From positions 2,505,001-2,569,000 of the forward strand of contig JAMKCF010000002.1 in the NCBI GenBank assembly GCA_023634235.1: a DNA stretch of 64,000 nucleotides, given 5' to 3'. A program made the translations under genes and the position numbers. Below, piece after piece: positions 42,454 through 54,501 of the stretch. Source of the stretch: Pisaster brevispinus. Its lineage: Eukaryota; Echinodermata; Asteroidea; Forcipulatida; Asteriidae. Under the pieces are notes generated by a model. The model was given only the letters and a program-made list of their open reading frames with translations, was not told the DNA's origin and did no database searches. How positions within the stretch are numbered: the stretch's first letter is position 1; every line of letters starts with the position of its first letter.

Positions 42454-45400
42454 AGAAAATGTTCAGGGAGATCAGTGAAAAATCCTGAAAACAGGAGGAA
42501 AAAACCCTGAAAAAAACACTGACATGCCTGGTATTTACAGGAAGGGGTAACCCACATAAATTATAATCATTTCAAAGCTAATGGTCTAGAGAATTTAAAA
42601 ATACCAAAAACTCAAAGTGCAAATTGGCAGCTTTTGGGGGGTTTCGTGGTGACGAGTCACGTTTGTTTAAATCTCATAAGTTTATCTCCCATATAGATAC
42701 TATGGCAAGACGATCAAATTAGTCTGGTTCCATTTCCATATAATATGAATCTATAGTATTAGACACAGGGGACATGACCAAAATGCTGAATGCACGATTA
42801 GGGTATGAATACTTGTCCACATCATTGCAATAAAAAAAATATTACAAAATAAAATAAATAAACTACTTGAAATTAACTTCTTGAATGAATAGTTAATTGC
42901 ATTTTTTCACAACGGCCGCTTCAAAAGCACTTAATTAAATCTCAGCGGAAATGGGCAGATGTCTTAATCTCACTGCCAATCAAACCGAACTTTCCCCAAG
43001 CAAACTCTCAACATTAAAAAAAAAACGAAGGAAAAAAAAGAGAGAAAAAAATTTAACAAAAATATTATTAGAGAAGCTCCCCAAGGTTTTGGTTCACTCC
43101 TACGCACGCAGGGACTCGACAGGGAAAGACACTGGAGATATCGAAGGGTGATTAGACTGAGCGCGAGGACATCAGGATGCGAGACGCTTATTTCAACACC
43201 GTGATTTACGTTCCCAAACAGCCGAATAAGAATGTAAACACAACGTACATCAATTGTTCCCCAGTGTCTTCAATTTGGCCATCCACTAAGCCCTGACCAC
43301 TATCGTTGCAGCAGCACGCAGGGCCTCCTTTATTACAGAGGGAGGGAGATGACCGACTCAATTTTGTGGTGTATTCATTCTCCAATAGATAAGAGCCCTC
43401 GTGTGAGTAGGGTAAAAGTTCTAGTTCTAACCTCACGTTAAAAATGGTGTAAATTGCCAATACCCTTCCAGGGCAAAATTACTCATTATTTAAAACATCT
43501 GATGACATCATTCTGAGAAAATGGGTCTTTTACCATTTTGTGTACAGGGGTGTTTTGGTTTTCTTCCTGACAATGTGCAATCAAAAACAGTCTTGAATTT
43601 GACCTATCGACTGATGAAAAAAAACCTCCTTGGAATGTAAAGATCCATTAGTTGTTGAAATCCATCGACATTGTGTTTTAAATTTTGCTCTGAAAAAGTC
43701 AGATGAATCAAAACTCCCCCGTACACAAATGTAGAGACCCGTTTCTTCGCAGAGTGATGTCATCAGATGTTTTGGATGTTGACAAATTTTGAGTGGCAAG
43801 GGTATAGAATACAATAACAATTTACACCATTTTAACGTGAAGTTAGAGACTTGTAAATTGTTTCCCCACTTACATGAGAACTCTACCTATTGGAAAAATG
43901 AGTACATCACAAAATCGAACTGGTCATTTCCTTTCATCTTTAAGTTTACCCAAACCGATCAATTTGCATGTTTCTTCTGGAAAGTTCGTCCAGAGTGTTA
44001 GAGCTCTCAAGCGCAAATAGTCTTGGCTTCTCTTTTGCTGTACTTCAGCCTGTCATATTTTTTTTGGGTAAAGGAAAAAAACCTTTGCATACCTTTGCGG
44101 TTATATAGTGTCTTCAATAACAATGGACAGGAGATGAGATTCAACGAGTACCGAGGTACAATTTTGTATTTTGTTTTTCTCCAGAGGGTGAATGAACTGA
44201 ATTATACATGCTCCGTCCGTTTTCCCCAGGGACACGCTTGTCTGACATTCCTATAGAGTCATATCCACTTGGCAGGGAATTACAATGTTCAAACGGTACT
44301 TTACAGTCGGTTCTTGAATAACCATCGGAATATTTTTTACATTAACTGACACATTTTCTTGGAATGCGAGGTTTACGTTAGACTGAAATAAGTTGACAAG
44401 TAGGATTGGGACGTTTAAGCAATTTTAATGTTTTTATCTAACCGTAAAAACAAATGTTGAAATCCATTTGCAAGTTGCCCCGAGGGTTAAATGAAGCCGA
44501 CAGTAACAAAACAAAATTTTAAATAAATAAACCCCACAGTGAGGAAAAAAAAAAGAAATAAATAAAACAAAATAAATGAGACAGTCCTTGTCTTGAAAAT
44601 GTTGGGCGAAGACACTATCCAGGGAGATTAATTGCCCTCTCTTTCGCGGGTGGAACTGTCTTATCTTAATCCCCTCCAACATACATTTCATTAGTCTAAA
44701 TCCCCTACCATTTCTTATACATTTTGATTTGTACCCCCACTACACCTGTGGTCTGCGGTTCTGTGACTGTCATGACTGGCTTGTAGTGTTGCATTTTTAA
44801 TTCTGATAGATCAATCGTAAAAAGTGTGTCGACATTTGCTTCTTTTACAGCTGGGCTCACAGTTGGGATCGGAATTGACAGAAAAGGTTAAAGCGTTTAA
44901 CCGGAAGTCACACAACTCCATTTTAACCGTTTAGGAAAATGAACGTAGATGCACAATCCTAGTAGAGATCTTGACAGCGTTTTGTTTTGTTTGTTTAAAA
45001 GGGTTTACCTCGAACAATGTCAATTGTATTTGAGAAATAGGTTTTTAAACAAACCTATTTGACCAGACAAACCACACCTAATAAGCATCAGACTTTTTGA
45101 ATGTAGACCCCAGACATAAAACATCTTCAACATTCCTGCTCCGGTAAACATTTGATAACCTTGTTTTTGAGAGTAGGGATAGAGTAAGACGTAGGGTAGA
45201 GAACTGGGACAGGGGTAGGGCTATGGGGTTGGGGCTGGAGTTAGGTATAATAGGGTATTAGGTGGGGGTAATGGGTGGAAGTAAGGGTAGGGTGGTAGTA
45301 GGTAGGAGAGAGTAGGGGTTTTGAGGGTAGGGGATAGAACAAGACTTAGGGTGGAGTATGGGTTAATGGGGTTGGGACGGGAGTTAGGATAATTGGGTAT

Positions 45401-48400
45401 GAGGTGGAGGTAGTAATGGGTGAAAGTAAGGGTAGGGGTGGAAGTAGGGGTAGTGGGGAGGAGAGAGTAGGGGTATTGAGAATAGGGGTAGAGCAAGACG
45501 CTTGATAGAGGTAATGGGTGGATGTAGGGGTAGGGAGTAGGATGTAGGGGTAGGGGGTGGAAGTAGGGTAGCAGGTAGGATATATAGGTTAAGGTTTGCG
45601 GATGGGATAATGGGTGGGGTAGAAGTAAGAGGTAGTTTGGTTTGAAGAAGGGGTTGGGAGTAGAACAAAGGGGTAAGGGATGGGATGGGATGGGGGTATG
45701 ACTGGGCTAAGGGTTTTGGTTGGTAAATCATTACACTTTATAGTACAGGATATACTAATGACATTTCAGAATGGGGTAGGGACTTGAGTTGGTTAAAACT
45801 AAACATACTATTTGACAAGTTAGGATAAACCTATAGATAAAAATGAAATATTCAAATAATAATCAGCAAACTTACATCATAGAGGAAATACATGTGTCTG
45901 GCTTCTACATTTTTTCCCCGCAACCCATATTTGCACCTATGGCTCCACAAGAACTTCATCTTTGTGGATTTTTTTATTTTTTTTTTAAATCATGTAATAT
46001 TCATTGTTGTCGATATTCGACACTTGCAGATATGGGCGCTGAACTTTTTCGTGTGGTAAGATTGTAACATAGTAAGATACGTCCATGTAGTAATGAATGA
46101 TTTCAGACGAAAAATTCAGTGTCATCGTATTTTGTTGCTGTTCAGCAGAGTAGTTCATTCAGCAGACATATTGAGCACTTGCTATTTGAACATATCAAAA
46201 ATATTATACAAATATTGAATGCATCAGAGTGAATTGTCGCAGAGTATGATCAGGAGGTGAAATCTGGAATATTCCATTCTGCTTCGTGAAATGGAAAAGC
46301 CATGTTTCACCCTCGCGTTTATATTCTGCAACAATTCACAAACAAAATGCACAGTTTAATATTTGTTTTATATGACTCACACTTTGATCATTGCCTGTTT
46401 TTTTTTAAATATTTTTTTTATCTAGTTTATTTAATTAACTTCTTTAAAGTTAATAATTCTCATAATGTACTTTTCATTCATTGCAAAGAATGATTGGAAA
46501 ATGCCCGACTGATGTCCGTTAAATTCACGCAACAGTTGTTTTTTCAAGATCATTATTACGATAAAGTCCGTAAAAAACCCCAAAAAATCATCATCTGTGT
46601 TATCATGACGAAGATGCCGATTCAAGGATAAGACTGGAACGTGAAAAAACAGGACACCCAATCCCCCTAGAATGAGGTCACTCACATCGCTCGTCAATTA
46701 TGGCCAGACCTCGCCGATGACAAACCGACAAGACGGAGAGGAAAAAAAATAAAACCCTATCTCATCTGGATTGATACACCATGAGACGGATTAGTGGCTC
46801 GCTCCATCTCAGAAGTTCACCCTCGGTGCAACGCTGCATTGCGAGGGTAAGACTAGACAAGGAAAATATTTTGACAAAACGTCGAATCGTCCGATTGAGT
46901 TTCCTTCCCTCCCAGAATGTGTGTGTGTGTGTGTTTTTCCTGATAAAACGGTGAAGATTAATGCACGTGCTGCAACCCAAGGACTTGGGCTTTTTTTTTT
47001 CGCCACGGAAGGAACAACAACAAAAAAATGAGTATCTCGAGTTGCGATAGCAAAATATTCAGCGTTGCGATTGTTGGAGAAGATGATACTTGAGATGGGA
47101 ATGTCCATCCCACTGTCGACATCTCGGAGAGAATCTCTGTGGACAATGAGGATTACATCTCTCAATTAATGTTCAATTACAATAACATTCAGGCTCTGAA
47201 AAGCTCTCTTTTCAACGCAAAAATGTGCTTTGATACTTGCTGCTGTTTCCATGGTATCCTCAGGTTGCAGAGACACCATGCACTAATCTATTCCGGTCGG
47301 GAAAAGCGGTTTTAAATGCAAAGTGTACCATTTTGGGAGTTGTGCGTATTTCTCTCTATGAAATCTAAGCTACACTTTGTAGTAGGAACATCGCTCCTGG
47401 GACTTGGTAATTTTTTTGTTTGTGCCCTTAGAAACCTGGAAACCCCATCGCTAACAAAACAGAGTTTTAGAATTTGGTTAACTTATTTTCTTGTCAAACA
47501 GAGGAGCAAATGTTGATGCCTTCTCCACTACGAACATGACTCCATGTATAACAAACAAGACCCGTGATTTTTCTCCTGGCGGTGTATTGTGCGTGTTTTT
47601 TTTTTCCGCAAGCAAACATTTGCGCCTTACGGGTAGGGGCTGTTATATTGAAACGTCTGCGTGACGCCTGGAAAACACTCCAAATCGGTGACCAAAAAAA
47701 CCCTCTCAGAATTATACAGCGAACGAGTCAGCATGCACTTTTGGGGATAAATCTTTAATGGATGCACCTTTGTACAAACTATGAGCGTTCTCTAGTCAGC
47801 TGGCTTTAGATTTAAAGCGGGGAACTGTTGCCGTGGAAACGGTGAAGAATGCCCTACAGGTGACCTGGGGTCCCCTGTCTCCCCCGATGTATACCGCCAA
47901 ATTGGAATGAAATGATACAGAATGCGCGATAAGCGATATGATGGAAGTGCTGACATGACCGACAGAACTCAAACAAATTGGGTGGGTGGATGAACTGACA
48001 GACGGAAAAAGATATATAACTACTTGGGTTCCTAATGCTATACTATTTAATCTACAATCATATTAGATGTACAAAACAAGTTTCTAGGATTTCACTCAAT
48101 ATCATTCAATATAATCATCTGTTCCGAAGGGATCTGCAATAATCAGTTTCACTGAATTGGAAACCTAAGGCTGTATATCTCAAATTCTGCGAGACAACAC
48201 AACATTAAAAGTGGGCTATAAAAACTATCATGGTCTGTTTTTATTAAAATTGACTCGTCAAAAAACTCGAGAGAATTGATGAAATAAGTGAATGAGTACA
48301 GAAAACTATAGGGGAAGCCTTACCTCATAATATTACCTTAAATTTGAATCTTAGATGCAATCCGGTAAAAATCTAGAACTTGTCAAGCTTCACGAATTGT

Positions 48401-51400
48401 TCCGAAGGACATCATCACGCAAATGAGTTGGACCCCAGTTAGACTCTACTCGACTAGATTTACATTAGCATGTACAAGTGTGCAAATAGGTCAGATTAGA
48501 TAATGAACACTTTGCTGACCTTGACAGGCAGGTGTGTGACAAGTATAAACTGGTCTAAACCAGTTTCAACTGGTCTAGGGAAATGTATCCCACGATGAAA
48601 GCATGTAGTCAAGCCAGATTGGATAATGAACACTTTGCTGTCCTTGTCAGGCAGGTCTGACTAGTGTAAACTAGTCTAAACTGGTTTCAAATGGTCCAGG
48701 GACATGTACCACATGATGTGAATATGTAATCAGGCAAGACTGGAAAGTTAATACTTTGCTGTCCTGAAAAGCTAGGACAGTAGGCCTAAACCAGTGCAAA
48801 CTGGTCTAAACCAGTTTCAAGTTGTCTAGGAACATGATGTGAGCATGTAATCAAGCAAAATTGGATAATGAACAGCTTGCTGTTTCAACTTGTAGAAGGA
48901 CAGATGAGAACATGTAAATAGGCCAACAAGGTAATGGAATATTTGCTGTCACGGGATGCATGGAAAGGCAGGTCTAACTAGTACCAACTGGTGCTAACCA
49001 GTTTCAACTGGTCAAAGGACAGATGAGAACATGTAAATAGGCCAACAAGGTAATGGAATATTTGCTGTCACGGGATGCATGGAAAGACAGGTCTAACTAG
49101 TACCAACTGGTGCTAACCAGTTTCAACTGGTCAAAGGACAGATGAGAACATGTAAATAGGCCAACAGGAGAATAGAATATTTGCTGTCATGGGAATGGGA
49201 TGCTTGAAAAGGCAGGTCTAACTAGTACCAACTGGTCTAAACTAGTTTCAACTGGTCCAAGGATGAATGAGAACATGTAACTACGTCAGCAGGATAATGG
49301 AATGTTTGCTGTCATGAAAAGCTTAGACAGGCAGTTCTACCTTGTACCAACTGGTCTAAACCGGTTTCTACCGGTCTAGGAGATGGGTGAAAACATGACG
49401 TGAACAAACACAAGTCTCTCTGAAGCTTCCGATTTGCATTATTGAAACATTTTCCACCGTGATGGTCAGAAAGGACAAATCTATCCTCACGTCCGCTTCA
49501 TACCTTAGGGCTTGGTTTGAATCATTCTAAATATTACATCGTGTATGTCTTTGCAAGAACAAAATTGACAGCACTTGTGCACCAGGCAAGTTCAGCGTCT
49601 GGCAAAAGACATCTGTTCTAGATTGCCGTGGGTTATCAGTTTCATTCCACATTGGAAGGGACCATGGATTTTTTGTCTTCTTCTTGCAATACTCAGAAGA
49701 AAGCTCTAACAGTAAAAAGTGTTTTTTTTTAAAATTATTTACCAGTAAACCGAGTGGGAAAACGCAGAATCCAAATTATTTGAAGAATATTTGTTTAGCA
49801 CTATAGCAGTGCCCCGTATTAAATACTTGTAATGCAATGCTTTTTTTATGCTTTTTGTAAATTCTGGATTGAACAAAGATAAATTGACTAGAGGGGGACC
49901 TGAACCTCCGGCCTCTGGATTAACGTGCCGGTGTTCTACCAACTGAGCTATCTAGCCCTAATGTTGGCCGTCTCCTTTTTCGCAAACACAACTTCAAGAA
50001 ACAATAACTGCAGCCAAGGCATGCACAAGTTCAAAGGCCGCGTCCCAATCGTTATTTTGGTCAGAGCTTGAACTTTCACAGCGGTCATTTTAGGGTCGCA
50101 TGGTGTGTTGTATCCAATAAAAACACGTTATAAACGGGGCTGATGAACTTAGAAAGATACGCCGATTTTTAATTGGTCAGGGACAGTGTTAGGGTGAAGA
50201 TAATTACTGACGGATGGAGCAAGATGGCCTAATAACAGTCTAGTGTGGTATATTCAAGTTTTCTTGTTCACAAGCTGTAAGTTTGCATCCCTTAAATGTG
50301 TTTTTCAACAAAACATTGATCAGACTATGTTTGTGTACATGGGTGAGAGTCAAATCTGACACTTGCATCCAGGACCCAATTTCATAGAGCTGCTTAAGCA
50401 CACAAATTTGCTAAACACAATAAAACTTTGCTTACCAGTATAAGGTTACCAGCCAAACTACCATGTCACGTGTACAATTTGTGACTGGTATCCTGCTCGC
50501 TTCTGCTTAGCAGGATATTGTTAAGCATTATGATCTGCTTAAGCAGCTCTATGAAATTGGGCCCTGATCTTAGGAAGTGTCTTGAAACTCTGGCATTTCC
50601 ACCTTATGGTAATTAACTCCTGGAGTTTATAAACTCAAAGGAGATTTGAAGAACAGTCTCCTAAGTTTTTTAATTTGGTTTTTACCCTTACATTGTATTA
50701 AGCACTGTATGATCAGTGCTTTTCCGAGCTCTGTGAAAAAAAAAAATCCACTGGCAAACACTCGGGTGGGATTCGAACCCTTGACCTTTGCATTGCTAGA
50801 GCCGATGTCTTACCACTAGACCACCGAGCTAGCCCGATGGCTAGAGGTGGGTTTGAATCCTTAGCAGCGGGTACTGCAACGGGAGAGTATACTGAGCATA
50901 CAGTGCTTAATACACATCGGCGTAAGGGAAAAACGTCACAGATAGCTAAACTACAAAGGGTTCAAAACGCAGCTGCCAGAATTGTTACCAACACACACCA
51001 ATTTGAACACATCACACCTATAATTCGTCAATTACATTGGCTGCCTGTTTCGTACAGGATTAATTTTAAAATCCTGTTGTTGACATTCAAAGCTCTTCAT
51101 GGTCTTTCTCCAAAGTACTTACAGGATCTTGTTTCCATCCGGAAAGTATCTTCATATAAACTTAGGTCAGGGAATAATGGTATTTTCTTGGAGTATCCTT
51201 CTGGTAAAATGTTGACTACATTTGGTGATAGGGCTTTTTCTGTGGCAGCCCCTAAGCTTTGGAATGCGCTACCGTTTCACATACGTAGCGAACAGAAACT
51301 CATCTCTTTTAAATGTAATATAAAAACCCACCTTTTTAAAACCGCTTTTTAGTGTGTCTTCTTCTATGGTCACCTTGCCAGTTAGTTTGTATTTTAGCAT

Positions 51401-54400
51401 AGATTAGGGTTAGAGGCGTCTGTCTCCTGAAAAGGTCAAAACATTACCGATGCCAGCAGGGATAGGCCTATGAAATAAGTAACTATTAGTTCTCTGTTGG
51501 CGGGACAGACGTATCCCCATACTTTTGTTTGGGCACTGGCCTGGTGACCAGTCTTTTTTCTTTGTCTTTTTCTTCCACTCTGTGCTTTTTAACATGTGTT
51601 CTGCGCCCTTGATCATTTTGTATGTAAGGGGCGCAATATAAATTTTAAATATTATTATTATTAAAAACCAAATTAGAATTCCTCATCCCGATGCAAATAT
51701 TACATCTCTTAAGTCTCCTTAGTGCCGGAGAAGTGAATCAAAGACCATGATTTCTTTATACCGGAAGAAAATTCACATGTTTTTTGTGTACCAAGCAGAC
51801 TTAAAAAAAAGTCTGAATTAAGATTAAAGTCTGAAACTTCCAAGCCATAGGTCCTGTGGGCTGGTAATGAAAGTAAAAGAACAAGAACACTTTGCAGCAT
51901 CCAAGAGAAGGGGGTTTCCACCCGATGTTTGTTTCACAATCATCACCTCCGTCCGTTTCCTCCATCTTACAAGCTTTTGAGGTATCCTTGGGATTTCATT
52001 CAAAGAGCAATATACAAAGACTAGTCTTCAAGAGAAGGGGCGTGGGGTGTGGGGGAGGGGGTAGCCGTAAAAAAGTAACAGAACTCTCCAAGTAATCTTT
52101 AAGATTTTGAAAACCTTGAACGATCCCAAGACACGACTGTAGGAGAAAAAAGAGAGATGCCGACAGATTCCAATGACAAATGAAGACTCATAAATGAATC
52201 CATCAGAATTTTCAGACATGGGCGACGTCAACCACATCGTTTGAAAATAATTCATAAATAGACCAATGTGCGTACATTTGGAATCCACTGTAGCACAACC
52301 AACGGAACAAAGAAACTACCAGGGCTTTTGTGGACACAAAGAATTATTTGTGTCCACGGCTCCTTTTAAAGTTAATTCTCCATTTTCACTTGAATGGTAA
52401 ACCATTGTCTCATTGTTTGACCCAAAATGCATTTAGCTGGAAATTTCATTACAAAGCGTTTTACGTTGAGTGCATTTCTCATTTTTCGGTTGACAAACGT
52501 AGCCATGACAAACAAAAGATGCATTGTACATGTGGTGTTGACACTAAATTCAGACTGCCTAAAAATTGTTTCATCAAAAATTGACAGCTTGGCGATGAAT
52601 TTGTGATGCTGTCCAAATTACTGCAAAAATGTTTGAAAATCTATCCCCTTAAATAAATAAAAAAAAGCACATACATTGCTCAACATACATACTCTCTAGA
52701 ATCAAGAAAAGGTACAACTGAAATGTCTAGATAAAGTGTTAGTGAGAAAAATAAAGTTGTTAGTGGATTTGGTGCCTGCTTCGGTGATGGGGTTGTGCCT
52801 TTTTTCGCAGAGATTTATCCTTAAATGGATTGTTGTATATTACACTTGGCAAAATTCCTGAAGTCATGGTAGAAATAAGCAAACACAGAGTCCAAACAAT
52901 TGGGTGTTGAGTTACCGTAGAGTGGAGTATTTTGATGGATTTGGTGCTATACCTCCAAACCACACACTCTTAGCATGAGGCCAGGCATACCAATCAGAGT
53001 CCAAACATTTGGGGTTTTGAGTTACAATTTAGCGGAATATTTTGTAGGACATGGGAGGGTTTTCCAGTCAAGAACACTCGGGGTTTAAACCGATAATCAT
53101 TTCCAAATAAAATACACATGAAAATACACATCCAAAAAGAAATATCACAAGAAACATTTGGACTACGGTCTGTGAGGGTATTGTCTTACCATTTGTGAGA
53201 CGCAAAAGCAGTGTTTGAAATTGTGGAATGGTACGTGGTTGTAGTGCCTGAAGACCTCAAACAGGAAGTTTTGAAGTATTGGCATCTGTAGGGAAGGACA
53301 AAACCAAAAGTGGCAAAGAGAGAAAAAAATACAACAATTAGACGTTTAATAGTGTACATTTTTATGGTTACACCTCTATGTTCCGACACCCCTATGTTCC
53401 TACACCCCTATGTTCCGAAACCCCTACCTTCCTGCACCTCTATGTTCCAACTGTCAAACCAATGTCCTGACACCCCTGTATACCGACACCCCTATGTTCC
53501 GACACATTATTTTCCACAATATTATTTTGATAATAGTTTCTGTTTCCCGCCAAAAAGCACATGGTCACAAACTTCCATGTGCTGTTTCAGCGTTTATTGA
53601 GCTAAGCGGGTTGTCGGAACATGGTTGTCGAAACATACGTCAGGCAGTCGGAATATAGGGGTGTCGGAAGATAGGGGGTGTCGGAAGGGCGTCAGAACAT
53701 AGAGGTGTCGAAACAAAGTGATGTCAGAATATAGGACTGTCCCCCATTATTACAATGGGGCTTGTCTGTTATAAATGACACTCCTGGCACTGAAATATCT
53801 AATTTGGTGAAGCTTGTTGAGAACGATTTTTTGAGATGAAGCAACCGTAAGACAATTCACCTTGAAAGAGATGCAAGGTGAGGTTGGTGCATATTGCTGA
53901 CAGACCATGCCAGAAACAACGAAGCAAACCCCTTTTCTCTTAACAATAAGTGCACTGGGTTATTTTATGTAAAGCACACGGGACTAACAGCTTTACGTCC
54001 CACCCAAAAGACGAAGCAATAATGGTTAAGTGTCTTGTTTAAGGACACAAGTGTCAAGACCGGGACGGGAACCCACACTCTGCTGATCAGAAACACCAGA
54101 GTCTGGTGCATTTTACCGTTTAAAAAATTCCCATACATGAAATTGATAATTGCATTGGGGAATAGTTACGGTTTGGCTTTTACCCAGGTGCTGTGGGGAA
54201 ACAAAACTCACAGGCTACTTGGGTGGGACTGAAATCCCTTGACCACTGCACTCCAGAGCAGATGTCTTAACTTTAAACGAAAATGTAAAATTCCTCTGTA
54301 AAAAAATTCCCTAAAAGTTAAATAAATTCCAAACAGAGATAAACTACAAGACACTTCACCTTAAAAAAAACCATGAGAGATGTTATTTCCCACAAATTAT

Positions 54401-54460
54401 CTCTTCATCAGTAGAACTAACAAACACAATTTAACTTCTTCCAAATGAGAGAAACACTCC

Positions 54461-54501
<41 letters not shown>

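Larger units (their letters stand above)
50670..51677. mobile_element. Foldback element (copy 2) interrupted by a LINE
   Basis: The left arm TAATTTGGTTTTTACCCTTA onward and the tRNA-like centre (minus: TAGCTCGGTGGTCTAGTGGT; GGTTCGAATCCCACCCGAG) are intact. The right arm reads CAGTGCTTAATACACATCGG, then GTAAGGG at 50,922, and resumes at 51,663 as AAAAACCAAATTAG. The missing join is exactly where the LINE tail sits. Same family as 750-957. Confidence 0.8.

Noticed and set aside
45221..45731. Pro/Tyr/Leu/His-rich minus-strand frames that look like a structural repeat protein
   Set aside because: Pure translation of a G-rich minisatellite; the two frames overlap and there are no gene signals.
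50837..50935. N-terminal extension of the LINE frame ([18 protein letters not shown]...)
   Set aside because: This part translates the foldback element's arm; the LINE begins at the target-duplication boundary.
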